A DNA stretch of 62,885 nt from an uncultured beta proteobacterium. GTDB taxonomy: Bacteria; Pseudomonadota; Gammaproteobacteria; Burkholderiales; Burkholderiaceae_B. The position numbers and the translations under genes are program-made. This document shows, piece by piece, positions 1 through 8,562 of this stretch. Numbering within the stretch: position 1 is the stretch's first letter; the number at the start of each line of letters is the position of its first letter. The notes under the pieces are model-generated. The model searched no databases. It saw nothing but the letters and a program-made list of their open reading frames with translations, and had not been told where the DNA came from. Location: NCBI GenBank assembly GCA_903821335.1, contig CAIJKV010000270.1, positions 1 through 62,885 of the forward strand, read 5' to 3'.

Positions 1-167
1 CGTTGGTACTGCCGGGAAGACCGCTGCTGGCATTGGGATGTGGCGCGGCCAGCGCAGGTTTGCCAAACAGCAAGCTTCGGGAACTGGGTGTCCAGATCAG
101 GGATATTGTCAGACGCATCGAATTCATACATGAATCAAGCCTGTCGGGCTTGCAAGGCGGAGCCTAA
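1..167 (+). CDS. C-terminal end of a probable IclR-family regulator (5' truncated by window)
   Basis: An open frame (codons begin at base 3) runs in from the window edge and stops at a TAA at 165-167. The 54 visible residues read like the last strand and helix of an IclR effector domain: a GRPLLALGCGA strand, then a helix containing KLRELGVQIRDIVRRIE. IclR proteins commonly end with this kind of strand plus an amphipathic helix carrying R-R-I. An IclR gene beside a Bug solute-binding gene is a frequent arrangement in Burkholderiales. The stop codon directly abuts the ATG of the next gene (TAAATG), so the two are probably co-transcribed. The DNA-binding half is outside the window, so the family call is an inference. 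Confidence 0.5.
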   Translation, partial: LVLPGRPLLALGCGAASAGLPNSKLRELGVQIRDIVRRIEFIHESSLSGLQGGA

Positions 168-1154
168 ATGCCGATATCATTAAACTGGCGTGCACAGCTC
201 AGGTTGCTGATGTGGGGTTTGTTGTTACCGATCTGCCCTCAGGCCATGGCACAGTCCTGGCCCAGTCAGTCAATCACCATCGTTTCACCTTATCCGGCTG
301 GTGGCATCACAGACCAGTTGTCCCGAATCGTGGCCGGGGAACTGTCCAAAAGATTGGGTCAGACGGTCCTGGTGGAAAACAAATTGGGGGCAGGGGGTGC
401 GATCGCCATGCAGGCGGTTGCCAGAGCGCCACACGATGGCTATACCTTGGTGATGGGTGGAAGCGCCGTGTCAACCATTCTGCCCGCTATCAACCGCAAT
501 ATTTCGTACGATCCCATCCGCGACTTTGAACCGATCGGGTATGTTGCCGCGTTGCCTATGATGATGGTGATCCCTGCTGCAATTCCGGCCGTGAACCTGA
601 AAGATTTTATTCAATATGCCAAAGACCATAGCGGAAAACTGAACTGTGGCCATCATGGTCCCGGAACCGGCACGCACCTCGCCTGTCTTCAATTCGCCAA
701 GTTGACCCAAACTACTATCACCGACGTGCCCTACAAAGGGGCACCTCAGGTCAATACTGATTTGCTGACCAATCGGGTTCAGATTTACTTTGGAACACTT
801 CCGACAGAAATTGCGCTGGTGCGCAGCGGCCAGTTACGTACGTTCGGCGTAGCCTCGGATGCGCGGGCGCCGGGGGCACCCGACATACCCACGCTGACTG
901 AGCAAGGCGTATCTGGTCTGAATCTGGACAGTTGGAATGCCTTGTACGCACCTGCAGGCACCCCGAAACCTGTGATCGACCGCCTGAGTGCAGAGCTGCT
1001 TGATCTGCTGTCCGTACCGTCTGTACGCGAGCGAATCGAAGCAACGGGCTCAGTGTTGCACCCTGGCTCGGCCGAGGCTTTGCGCAAGCTCACGGAGCAA
1101 GAATTCAAGAATTATAAAAAGCTAGTGACTGAAAACAATATTCGTCTGGATTAG
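168..1154 (+). CDS. Bug-family (TctC-type) periplasmic solute-binding protein
   Basis: This 328-residue protein has an N-terminal signal peptide: a hydrophobic stretch at about residues 12-27 ending in AMAQ. The mature protein starts with SITIVSPYPAGGITDQLSR, the usual Bug opening in which a P-x-PAGG loop and D contact a carboxylate ligand. VENKLGAGGAIAMQAVARA and the VPYKGAPQVNTDLL segment are further family hallmarks. Bug proteins bind diverse small acids in the periplasm and may feed TctAB-type transporters or act as sensors. No TctA or TctB gene is present here. The ATG directly follows the stop of the upstream gene. The ligand cannot be told from sequence. Its position upstream of DUF1028 and glutamate decarboxylase genes hints at an amino acid or amide substrate, but that is only a guess. 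Confidence 0.93.
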   Translation: MPISLNWRAQLRLLMWGLLLPICPQAMAQSWPSQSITIVSPYPAGGITDQLSRIVAGELSKRLGQTVLVENKLGAGGAIAMQAVARAPHDGYTLVMGGSAVSTILPAINRNISYDPIRDFEPIGYVAALPMMMVIPAAIPAVNLKDFIQYAKDHSGKLNCGHHGPGTGTHLACLQFAKLTQTTITDVPYKGAPQVNTDLLTNRVQIYFGTLPTEIALVRSGQLRTFGVASDARAPGAPDIPTLTEQGVSGLNLDSWNALYAPAGTPKPVIDRLSAELLDLLSVPSVRERIEATGSVLHPGSAEALRKLTEQEFKNYKKLVTENNIRLD

Positions 1155-1197
1155 TGCAATCGTCGGCACTCAACAACGCGCTCTGGAGCACAAAATC

Positions 1198-1911
1198 ATG
1201 ACTTATTCTGTTGTCGCGCACTGCAAGCATACCGGTCAGTACGGTATTGCCATCGCCACCTATTCACCGAGTGTTGGAGCCCGCTGCCCGATCCTCGTTC
1301 CGGGTCGGGGCGTTGCATCCGTACAGGCGGTTGCCAACCCCACGCTCAATCGCCTGGCCGCGCAACTGATTGAATCGGGTCGTTGCGCCCGCAATATTAT
1401 CGAAGAGCTGCAAGCCTGCGACCCGTTCCCCGATTCACGACAGTTATCGGTCATCGATATTTATGGGCAAGCCGGCGCCTCGACCGGTGCGCGCAATGCA
1501 GTCTGGGCGGGTCACGTCTTGGGTGACGGCTACGTTTGCGCAGGAAATGTGCTTGTCGGAGAAAAAGTGGTCAACGCCATGGCTCAGGCTTTCGAGGCAT
1601 GCGTGGACGTAGCGCTTGCAGAACGATTAATGCTCAGCCTTGAGGCCGGGCGCGATGCGGGCGGTCAGCCTGAAGGACAAAACTCCGCTGCGCTGCTGGT
1701 GAGTGGTGACGGAAGCTTTCCGATCGTCGATCTGCGCGTGGATCTCCACGATGCACCAGAGGCTGAATTGCGCAGGATCTGGGACTGGCACCGACCGATG
1801 GTTCCGTACTATTTACAACGTGCTGTCACGCCAACTGTTCCCAGGTGGTGGCAGTGGCGGATGGAGAACGTCCCAGGGTGGCGTGCACGGCATCTGGACC
1901 GCGGTCAATGA
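1198..1911 (+). CDS. DUF1028 family protein (Ntn-hydrolase-like)
   Basis: This 237-residue protein is recognised as DUF1028 from its opening (MTYSVVAHC, then [19 protein letters not shown]), the [13 protein letters not shown] segment, and the core around residues 100-130 ([20 protein letters not shown]). The late GQNSAALLV strand also fits. The family has an Ntn-hydrolase-type fold, and most members lack an assigned substrate. It is often found beside transporters and amidohydrolases in amino-acid or amide catabolic clusters. It starts 43 bases after the Bug gene and ends 76 bases before gadB, so Bug-DUF1028 is a likely co-transcribed pair. An AGCACAAAATC leader precedes the ATG, with no strong ribosome-binding site. 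The biochemical role is unknown. Confidence 0.87.
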   Translation: MTYSVVAHCKHTGQYGIAIATYSPSVGARCPILVPGRGVASVQAVANPTLNRLAAQLIESGRCARNIIEELQACDPFPDSRQLSVIDIYGQAGASTGARNAVWAGHVLGDGYVCAGNVLVGEKVVNAMAQAFEACVDVALAERLMLSLEAGRDAGGQPEGQNSAALLVSGDGSFPIVDLRVDLHDAPEAELRRIWDWHRPMVPYYLQRAVTPTVPRWWQWRMENVPGWRARHLDRGQ

Positions 1912-1987
1912 CCGGGGTTGGACCCGCGCTCTTCGATCAGCGATAATTTTTAACAACGAATTTTTTCGAACGACAAAGGATACTGAC

Positions 1988-3379
1988 ATGTCAATCCACT
2001 CTGTCAAATATGTGAAAAGGGGCGTCGCCGACCCCGTGTTTGGTGCGATGCCATCTCTGTCGAAATCGGATTTTCCCGCCAAGGAGATGCGACCGGACGA
2101 TGCCTACCAGCTGATTGAGGATGAGTTGCTGCTCGATGGCAATGCACGTCAAAATCTGGCGACATTCGTTCAAACCTGGGAGCATCCCAACGTTCACAAA
2201 CTGATGAACCTGTCGATCGACAAGAACATGATCGACAAGGACGAATATCCACAGACTGCCGAGCTTGAGGCACGCTGCGTGCGCATGCTGGCAGACTTGT
2301 GGAATGCTCCCGCTGAGGTGTCGCCCGTGGGAACCTCGGGCATCGGATCTTCTGAGGCGTGCATGCTGGGCGGCATGGCGATGAAGTGGCGCTGGCGTGA
2401 AAAGATGAGAAAGCTGGGTAAAGCGACCGACAAGCCCAACCTTGTTTGCGGCGCTGTACAGGTATGCTGGGAAAAGTTTGCGCGTTACTGGGATGTTGAA
2501 ATTCGTGAGGTGCCCATGGCGCATGGTCGCTACGAGATGGGCGCACCCGAGATGCTGGCACGCGTCGACGAGAACACGATTGGCGTGGTGCCCACGCTTG
2601 GCGTCACTTACACTGGGGCCTACGAGCTGGTCAAGCCGCTGTCCGATGCGCTCGACGCGTTACAGCGTACTCTGGGTATCGACATTGACGTTCACGTAGA
2701 CGCTGCGTCTGGCGGATTCTTGGCCCCGTTTTGCGCACCGGACCTGATTTGGGATTTCCGCCTGCCCCGGGTCAAGTCCATCAGCAGTTCAGGCCACAAG
2801 TTCGGCCTTGCGCCTGTAGGCGTGGGCTGGGTGGTCTGGCGCGACGTCAAGGACCTGCCCGAGGACCTGATATTCAAGGTCAATTATCTGGGTGGCGAGA
2901 TGCCAACATTCGCCATCAATTTCTCGCGCCCAGCCGGCCAGGTCATCGCGCAGTACTACAACTTCGTTTCCCTTGGACGCCAGGGCTACAAGGCCATCCA
3001 CGACGCAAGCTACGCCGTCGCGCAGCACCTTGCGCAAGAGATCGTCAAAATCGGCCCCTACGACTTGCTGTGCGCCGGTGATCCACAGTTGCACATCCCT
3101 GCAGTCACTTGGCGCGTCAAGCAAGGTGCCCAGACCGCATACACGCTATTTGACCTGTCTGAACGGCTGCGGGTGCGTGGCTGGCAGGTGCCGGCCTACA
3201 CCCTGACCGGGACGGCCGCAGATATTGTGGTCTGCCGAATCCTGTGCCGCCAGGGCCTGTCGCTTGATATGGCGGACCTGTTGCTCGACGACATCCGCAA
3301 CGCCGTCGCGCATTTCGATAAACACCCCGTTTCGGTTCCGTTAACTGAGACAGAAGCCGGAGGACACCATCACACCTGA
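1988..3379 (+). CDS. gadB: Glutamate decarboxylase (PLP-dependent)
   Basis: This 463-residue group II PLP decarboxylase converts glutamate to GABA plus CO2, consuming a proton. Its length matches E. coli GadB (466). The PLP-binding lysine lies in SGHKFGLAP (Lys271), followed by the GWVVWRD strand seen in GadB. The SVGTS-like substrate/PLP loop near residue 115 ([16 protein letters not shown]) and HVDAASGGF near residue 235 (the Asp that contacts the PLP nitrogen) are present. The open frame extends far upstream, but I chose the ATG at 1988. AAAGGA lies just before it, and the protein then begins like family members. A dedicated permease follows 73 bases downstream, the standard gadBC arrangement for acid resistance or GABA production. 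The convergent neighbour pdxH makes the cofactor. Confidence 0.93.
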   Translation: MSIHSVKYVKRGVADPVFGAMPSLSKSDFPAKEMRPDDAYQLIEDELLLDGNARQNLATFVQTWEHPNVHKLMNLSIDKNMIDKDEYPQTAELEARCVRMLADLWNAPAEVSPVGTSGIGSSEACMLGGMAMKWRWREKMRKLGKATDKPNLVCGAVQVCWEKFARYWDVEIREVPMAHGRYEMGAPEMLARVDENTIGVVPTLGVTYTGAYELVKPLSDALDALQRTLGIDIDVHVDAASGGFLAPFCAPDLIWDFRLPRVKSISSSGHKFGLAPVGVGWVVWRDVKDLPEDLIFKVNYLGGEMPTFAINFSRPAGQVIAQYYNFVSLGRQGYKAIHDASYAVAQHLAQEIVKIGPYDLLCAGDPQLHIPAVTWRVKQGAQTAYTLFDLSERLRVRGWQVPAYTLTGTAADIVVCRILCRQGLSLDMADLLLDDIRNAVAHFDKHPVSVPLTETEAGGHHHT

Positions 3380-3452
3380 TTGGGCAGTCCGGGTCGGTCA
3401 CCTCCCTATTCGCAGGTGACTGAAAACTCTCGCAATCGATGGAGCAGTCGTC

Positions 3453-5000
3453 ATGACCAAACCGCCAAGCAAGACAGCCCCTGGAGTGAAGAATCAGGTT
3501 ATACGCTCCACCACCCTCAGTGTGGGCGCCCTCGCGGTCATGAACGTGACAGCGGTGGTTAGCCTGCGCGGCCTGCCCTCAGAGGCGGTATATGGGCTGA
3601 GTTCAGTTTTCTATTATCTGTTCGCAGCAGTTTTCTTTCTGATTCCCGTGTCGATCGTGGCGGCGGAACTCGCTACCGCATGGCCGCAGAAAGGCGGCGT
3701 GTTCCGTTGGGTCGGCGAGGCCTTCGGTCCGCGCCTGGGGTTCGTGGCGATCTTTTTGCTTTGGGTGGAATCGACCATCTGGTTTCCGACTGCGCTGGTC
3801 TTTGCCTCGGTTTCGCTGGCTTTCGTGGGGCCGAACCAGAAGTGGGACGAGGCGGTCGCGGCCAACCGGATCTACACCATCATCCTTGTTCTGATTGTGT
3901 ACTGGCTGGCTACGTTTTCAACGTTGCGGGGTCTTAAGTCGGCGGCTCGGCTGGCCAAATGGGGCGGCATGGTCGGCACCATCATCCCGGCCGCTATTCT
4001 GGTGGTACTCGGCACCGTGTACCTGATGAGCGGCCAGCCCTTGCAGATGGAGTTTGCCTGGAAGGACCTGGTGCCAAACTTTTCCAATTTCAATAACCTG
4101 GTACTTGCCGCCAGTATCTTCCTTGCCTTTGCGGGCATGGAAATGAACGCGATCCACGTCAACGAGCTTGACAACCCAACGCGCAACTATCCATTGGCCA
4201 TCGGACTGGCGTCGCTCATGACGGTGGCAATTTGCGTGTTTGGAACGCTGGCGATCGGCGTGATTATTCCGTCTACCAAGATTGATCTCACCCGCAGCCT
4301 GTTGGTCGGGTATGACGATCTGTTACGGGTGTTCGGGCTCTCCTGGGCGGCACCGATCCTGGCGATTGCCCTGGCGTTTGGTGTGCTGGGTGGCGTGACG
4401 GTCTGGGTGGCGGGTCCCTCGGCGGGTCTGGCCACAGTCGGTCGGGCAGGTTACCTGCCGCCGTTCTTCCAGAAAATGAATAAAAACGGGATGGCCGTCA
4501 ACATCCTGATCATGCAGGGCTTGCTCGTCACATTCCTGTCGATCATGTTCGTGGTGTTGCCCACGGTGCAGGCGGCCTACCAGATACTCAGTCAGTTGAC
4601 CGTGACGCTGTACTTGATCATGTACCTGCTCATGTTCTCGGCAGCGATACACCTGCGGTTTAGCCAGCCAAACACGCCGCGCCCGTACAAGGTACCGTTC
4701 GGCAGAGCGGGGATGTGGATCTTTGGCGGAGCGGGCCTGGTGGGATCGTTGATCGCGTTCGTGCTCAGTTTCGTGCCACCGGCACAGATCTCGGTGGGTA
4801 GCCCGACGACGTATGTGGCGATTCTGATCGGTGGGAATATATTTTTCCTGATCATCCCGTTGGTGATCTATGCAGTGCGCAAGCCCCACTGGAAAACAAC
4901 CGAGGGGACAAGTGCCTTCGAGCCCTTCACCTGGGAGAAGGAAGGCCGACACCCGAGTACCGAGCAGGGCACTACGGCCGCTGTCGCCGGCAGCCCTTGA
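3453..5000 (+). CDS. APC-family amino acid permease, probable glutamate/GABA antiporter (GadC-like)
   Basis: This 515-residue protein has about 12 hydrophobic segments and a hydrophilic C-terminal tail. It belongs to the amino acid-polyamine-organocation superfamily: TM1 carries the unwound-helix signature in LSVGALAVMNVTAVVSLRGLP, and TM6 the motif FLAFAGMEMNAIHVNELDNP. The E-MN-HV-E-NP pattern in TM6 is typical of the GadC/glutamate:GABA antiporter branch. GadC imports glutamate and exports GABA in exchange, completing the proton-consuming cycle begun by GadB. It lies 73 bases downstream of gadB and should share its transcript. Substrate assignment rests on family and neighbour. An exchanger for another amino acid is possible. 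A GTCATG start at 3453 follows GGAGCA. Confidence 0.85.
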   Translation: MTKPPSKTAPGVKNQVIRSTTLSVGALAVMNVTAVVSLRGLPSEAVYGLSSVFYYLFAAVFFLIPVSIVAAELATAWPQKGGVFRWVGEAFGPRLGFVAIFLLWVESTIWFPTALVFASVSLAFVGPNQKWDEAVAANRIYTIILVLIVYWLATFSTLRGLKSAARLAKWGGMVGTIIPAAILVVLGTVYLMSGQPLQMEFAWKDLVPNFSNFNNLVLAASIFLAFAGMEMNAIHVNELDNPTRNYPLAIGLASLMTVAICVFGTLAIGVIIPSTKIDLTRSLLVGYDDLLRVFGLSWAAPILAIALAFGVLGGVTVWVAGPSAGLATVGRAGYLPPFFQKMNKNGMAVNILIMQGLLVTFLSIMFVVLPTVQAAYQILSQLTVTLYLIMYLLMFSAAIHLRFSQPNTPRPYKVPFGRAGMWIFGGAGLVGSLIAFVLSFVPPAQISVGSPTTYVAILIGGNIFFLIIPLVIYAVRKPHWKTTEGTSAFEPFTWEKEGRHPSTEQGTTAAVAGSP

Positions 5001-5033
5001 CCGGCACCTAAGTGACGCACACTGCCTGACCCG

Positions 5034-5056
5034 ACCCTGAGGCGCCGACTCAGGGT
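5034..5056. terminator. Hairpin between convergent gadC-like gene and pdxH
   Basis: ACCCTGAG (5034-5041) pairs perfectly with CTCAGGGT (5049-5056) around a 7-base loop. It lies between two converging genes and overlaps the last codons of pdxH. No long T-run follows on either strand, so it is a terminator-like stem rather than a textbook intrinsic terminator. Confidence 0.5.
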
Positions 5057-5700
5057 GCCAGTCGTTGTCGCAACCATAAACCGTCGGGTTGCAGTCGATA
5101 AGCAATGCGATCATGCAGGCGGGATGCGCGTCCTTGCCAGAACTCCCAGTAATCTGGCTTCAAACGGTATCCACCCCAGTGCGCAGGACGCGGCGGGTGC
5201 AGGCCGAATTTGAGGCCGAATTCACCGGCCCGCGCGATGATCGTGCCGCGCCCCGGGATGACCGTGCTTTGCGGCGAGGCCCAGGCTCCGATCCGGGACG
5301 TCAGCGGTCGGGTCGCAAAGTAGGCATCAGATTCCTCGCCCGACACCTTTTCCACAGACCCCTCAATGCGCACCACTCTTTCAAGTGCAACCCAGTGAAA
5401 CTGCAGCGCAGCGAATGGTGTGGTGTCCAGTTCCTGTCCCTTGCGGCTGTCGTAGTTGGAATACCAGACGATGCCACGTTCATCGAAGTCCTTGATCAGG
5501 ACCGGGCGACTGGAAGGCCGCCCTGCCTTGTCCACGGTGGAAAGGGTCATCGCGTTGGGTTCGAGGACATCTCGCTTGAGCGCTTGCGCAAACCACTCCT
5601 GGAATTGCAATAAGGGCTCGCTGGCGGTCTCGTGCTCGTCGAGCGACCCTAACTCATAGCTTTTGCGTAAATCTGACAGGGGAAGCTTATCGCTCATCAT
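5050..5700 (-). CDS. pdxH: Pyridoxamine/pyridoxine 5'-phosphate oxidase
   Basis: This 216-residue FMN enzyme oxidises PNP or PMP to pyridoxal 5'-phosphate, the last step of PLP synthesis and salvage. Family hallmarks are all present: an N-terminal LRKSYE segment, the [10 protein letters not shown]-like strand, [24 protein letters not shown] (FMN phosphate contacts), the [11 protein letters not shown] loop, and the C-terminal PxxWGGYRL...EFWQGRxxRLHDR signature. Its length is normal for the family (about 210-220). Two adjacent ATGs (5700 and 5697) are possible starts. It converges on the PLP-dependent glutamate decarboxylase module. This is a functional coincidence worth noting, although pdxH is also a general housekeeping gene. 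Confidence 0.97.
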   Translation of the reverse strand: MMSDKLPLSDLRKSYELGSLDEHETASEPLLQFQEWFAQALKRDVLEPNAMTLSTVDKAGRPSSRPVLIKDFDERGIVWYSNYDSRKGQELDTTPFAALQFHWVALERVVRIEGSVEKVSGEESDAYFATRPLTSRIGAWASPQSTVIPGRGTIIARAGEFGLKFGLHPPRPAHWGGYRLKPDYWEFWQGRASRLHDRIAYRLQPDGLWLRQRLAP

Positions 5701-5826
5701 TTCATTCCGAAGCTGGCCGGTTTCAAGGTTTACGTCACACTCCCATTTTGCATCTTTTTCCAGTCGCCATCTTTGAGTGACCGGATTGGGTACAAAGGCT
5801 GCTTAGCCGGGCGCGCCAACTGTGGG

Positions 5827-6615
5827 TCAACGGCCGGTGAAAACGGGGGGGCGCTTTTCCTTGAAGGCCGTGACAGCTTCTTTATGGTCAGCGGTTGAAT
5901 ACATGGCAGCCATATGGGATGAGGCCATTTCAAGATGGGTTCTCAATTCCTGGTTGGCCCCCTGTCGAACCGCGCGTTTCATCATCCTGACGGCAATTTG
6001 TGGTTGCGCGGAAATCTGCCCGGCCATTTCATAGGTGGCGGGCATCAGTTGATCGTCGTCGACAACCTTATTGACAATACCCAGACGCTCGGCTTCTTCC
6101 GAGTCGACCCAACGCGCGGTCCAGAATAGTTCCAGCGCCTTGGGCATGCCGACCAGGCGGGGCAGATACCAGGTGCCGCCATCACCGGCAAAGAGACCGA
6201 CCTTGACATAGGTTTCGGCAAAGCGCGCGCTGCGCGCTGCAATGCGAATATCACCCATCAGCGCCATGTCCATACCGGCACCGGTCGCCACGCCATTGAC
6301 TGCGACCAGGACGGGCTTGTCGATGGTCTCAAGCAATTGTGGAATGCGATGTATCCGTCCCGAAAGGTGAAGTTTTCTCTGGTAGGCGCTATCTTCAGTG
6401 CGGTCCTTCATGTTGCCGATATCACCGCCCGAGCAAAAGCCTTTTCCTGTGCCGGTTAACACGATGGCATGCACGTCTTCGCGCGCCGCCGACTCTTCCA
6501 GGGCACTGGCCCAGGCGTCGAGCATGTCGTTGGTAAAGGCGTTGTATTTTTCCGGATGATTGAGGCGTATGGTGGCAATTTTTTCGTGCACGTCGAACAC
6601 CAGTTGATTAGTCAT
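5827..6615 (-). CDS. Enoyl-CoA hydratase/isomerase family protein
   Basis: This 262-residue crotonase-fold enzyme has the two oxyanion-hole segments: GKGFCSGGDIGNM near residue 60 and NGVATGAGMDMALMGD near residue 105. The usual catalytic Glu position is followed by AGDGGTWYLPRLVG, so the second acid is an Asp in a GDGG context. This suggests a specialised hydratase, isomerase or hydrolase rather than a classical fatty-acid enoyl-CoA hydratase. It diverges from an IclR gene at 6781, and the 165-bp shared region carries an 11-bp tandem repeat. It is therefore a plausible target of that regulator. There is a 126-base gap to pdxH downstream. The substrate is not assignable. Confidence 0.9.
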   Translation of the reverse strand: MTNQLVFDVHEKIATIRLNHPEKYNAFTNDMLDAWASALEESAAREDVHAIVLTGTGKGFCSGGDIGNMKDRTEDSAYQRKLHLSGRIHRIPQLLETIDKPVLVAVNGVATGAGMDMALMGDIRIAARSARFAETYVKVGLFAGDGGTWYLPRLVGMPKALELFWTARWVDSEEAERLGIVNKVVDDDQLMPATYEMAGQISAQPQIAVRMMKRAVRQGANQELRTHLEMASSHMAAMYSTADHKEAVTAFKEKRPPVFTGR

Positions 6616-6689
6616 TATTTCTATCTCCGTCGTAATTTTTTAATGCCATTTTTGCATCCGTGGTAGTGTAAGCCTGCGCTTGTTGTTAC

Positions 6690-6744
6690 CCTGAATCTGA
6701 CCTGGGTCTGCCCTGAATCTGACCTGAATCCGACCTGATTTAGC
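6690..6744. repeat. Five 11-bp tandem units in the divergent ECH / IclR control region
   Basis: Units are CCTGAATCTGA (6690), CCTGGGTCTGC (6701), CCTGAATCTGA (6712), CCTGAATCCGA (6723) and CCTGATTTAGC (6734). The period is exactly 11 bp, close to one helical turn, so each unit presents the same face. The array ends 36 bp before the IclR start codon and lies 75 bp upstream of the hydratase gene. It could be an array of protein contact sites or simply a slippage-prone repeat. Confidence 0.85.
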
Positions 6745-6780
6745 ACCTGAAACCCAATTTGCCACTGTTCCGATAAACGT

Positions 6781-7551
6781 ATGAATGACAAAACAGATCC
6801 TGGCGTCGCTTCTGTTAACCGTGCACTTTCCATTCTGATGGCTTTCGAGGGCAGCGTTGATGGCCTGACACTGTCTGAACTGTCGTCCGTGACGGGTCTG
6901 TACCACAGCACCATTCTGCGTATTTGCGAGTCGCTTGAACATTATGGCTTTTTGAATCGACGGGAAGATGGTCGCTTCATGCTCGGGGCCACACCGTTTT
7001 ATCTCGGCATGCTCTATCAGGATTCTTTCCGGCTTTGGGACTACGCAGCGCCCGTCTTGCGTGAACTGGTGCACAGCACCAAGGAAACTGCCGCCATCTA
7101 TATCCGCGAGGGCAATGACCGGATATGCCTGCACCGGCTGTCGCAACCGCGATCCGTGCGCATGCACGTGCGCGAGGGCGAGCGGGTCGAACTCGACAAG
7201 GGTGCCGCAGGCAAGGTGTTGTTGGCGTTTTCAGGTGAACAGGGACAAGAGTTTGACCTGATACGCGACCTGCATTTTGCTGTATCGCTGGCGGAAAGGG
7301 GCTCTGAAACCGCGGCGATTGCCTGCCCTGTTTTCGGTGTGGCGCAGCGCCTGGTCTGTAGTATTTCATTGGGCTTGCCCCTGTTCAGGTACAACCAGGA
7401 AACGTTTGAAGCATTTCTGCCACGCGTCATGCAGGCGGCGCAAACACTGACGAAAAAACTCGGCGGTGATCCGGCCGGGTTGATGCCGTCTGACCGGCAT
7501 CCCGCCTTGCCGGAATCTTTAAGCGGGCATCCCCAGCCGGAAGACGGCTAG
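6781..7551 (+). CDS. IclR-family transcriptional regulator
   Basis: This 256-residue protein has an N-terminal winged helix at about residues 8-70 (SVNRALSILMAFEGS, LTLSELSSVTGL, HSTILRICESLEHYGFL). It is followed by an IclR effector domain with YIREGNDRICLHRL and the GAAGKVLLAF helix typical of the ligand pocket. IclR proteins are usually repressors or activators of neighbouring aromatic or acid catabolism genes that sense a pathway intermediate. The gene diverges from the enoyl-CoA hydratase and converges on a Bug gene (26-base gap). The 11-bp repeat immediately upstream is a candidate autoregulatory site. The C-terminal tail after about residue 235 (Pro/Gly rich) is unlike the family core. 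Confidence 0.92.
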   Translation: MNDKTDPGVASVNRALSILMAFEGSVDGLTLSELSSVTGLYHSTILRICESLEHYGFLNRREDGRFMLGATPFYLGMLYQDSFRLWDYAAPVLRELVHSTKETAAIYIREGNDRICLHRLSQPRSVRMHVREGERVELDKGAAGKVLLAFSGEQGQEFDLIRDLHFAVSLAERGSETAAIACPVFGVAQRLVCSISLGLPLFRYNQETFEAFLPRVMQAAQTLTKKLGGDPAGLMPSDRHPALPESLSGHPQPEDG

Positions 7552-7577
7552 GGGGGCACTGCAGCGCAAGGTACGCC

Positions 7578-8555
7578 TTACTGCGTCAGTACGATCCCGC
7601 GTTCCCTGGCCAGCTTTTGCCATTTTTCCAGTTCCTGGTCGACATACGCTGCGAATTCCTTCGCGTTCATTTCAGAGGGTTCCGAGGCTTCCTTGGCGAA
7701 CAGGGCACGCATTTTTTCGGTTTTTGACACCTCGCGGATGGCGTTATTCAGCCGTTCGACCAGGGCCGCGGGTGTGTTGGCTGGCGCGTAGACCCCCCAC
7801 CAGACGTCGACCAGAAACCCCGGAACCGTCTGTGCAAGGGTGGGCAGGCCGGGAAAAAATTTCGACTGTGTGGAGGAGGTGACGGCCAGGACACGGACCT
7901 GGTTGCCCTGAATGGCGCCGCCCAGTGAGGCTGGCGTGGTGATCATGGCCTGGACGCGACCACCGATCATGTCCGTGAGCACACCGGAAATCCCTTTGTA
8001 CGGAATGTGCGTCATATTGATGCCGGCCTGGTTGTTGAGCAATTCGGTGCTCATCTGGCCAATCGACCCAATACCGGCAGAGCCATAGTTAATGTTTTTC
8101 GTTTTGGCGTCAACAATCAGTTCACTGGCGCTTCGATAAGGCGTGTCGTTTCCGACCACCAGCAACATGGCGCCCTGGGCCACCATGGCCACCGGCACGA
8201 ACGACGTACGGGGGTCAAACGGCAGTTTTTCGTCAACGACTGCCCGCGTGACGAAGGAGTTTGAGCTAAATAGCAGCGTCGCACCATCGGGTTTGGCGCG
8301 TGCAACTTCAGCCGACCCGATAATGCCGCCCGCGCCAGGCTTGTTTTCAACCAGCACACTGACACCCAGTTTTTTTGCCAGTTGTTCGCTCAGGGCCCGT
8401 GCGAACACATCATTGCTGGCGCCTGGCGAGAAGGGCACGACCATTCTGATGACAGGCGGGAGCGAATTGTTTTGTGCACACGTTGTGCCCGCCGCCACCA
8501 GCAGGCCGGCTGTCAGGCAGGCGCGCAAAACCGAACTGAATAGGTTGCGTTGCAT
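7578..8555 (-). CDS. Bug-family (TctC-type) periplasmic solute-binding protein
   Basis: This 325-residue protein has a signal peptide (a hydrophobic run at about residues 9-25 ending TTCAQ). The mature start (IRMVVPFSPGASNDVFARAL) is the Bug carboxylate-binding loop, followed by VENKPGAGGIIGSAEVARAKPDG and HIPYKGISGVLTDMIGG. It starts 7 bases after the stop of the CoA-transferase gene, so it is the last gene of an acyl-CoA dehydrogenase / CoA-transferase / Bug operon. That suggests it captures the acid which the CoA-transferase then activates. No matching TctAB permease is encoded in the window. The ligand is unknown. Confidence 0.93.
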   Translation of the reverse strand: MQRNLFSSVLRACLTAGLLVAAGTTCAQNNSLPPVIRMVVPFSPGASNDVFARALSEQLAKKLGVSVLVENKPGAGGIIGSAEVARAKPDGATLLFSSNSFVTRAVVDEKLPFDPRTSFVPVAMVAQGAMLLVVGNDTPYRSASELIVDAKTKNINYGSAGIGSIGQMSTELLNNQAGINMTHIPYKGISGVLTDMIGGRVQAMITTPASLGGAIQGNQVRVLAVTSSTQSKFFPGLPTLAQTVPGFLVDVWWGVYAPANTPAALVERLNNAIREVSKTEKMRALFAKEASEPSEMNAKEFAAYVDQELEKWQKLARERGIVLTQ

Positions 8556-8562
8556 AGGTTTC

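Noticed and set aside
1703-1987. Long N-terminal extension of glutamate decarboxylase
   Set aside because: The extra residues read in another frame of the DUF1028 gene and do not resemble GadB. The ATG at 1988 has an AAAGGA and gives normal length.
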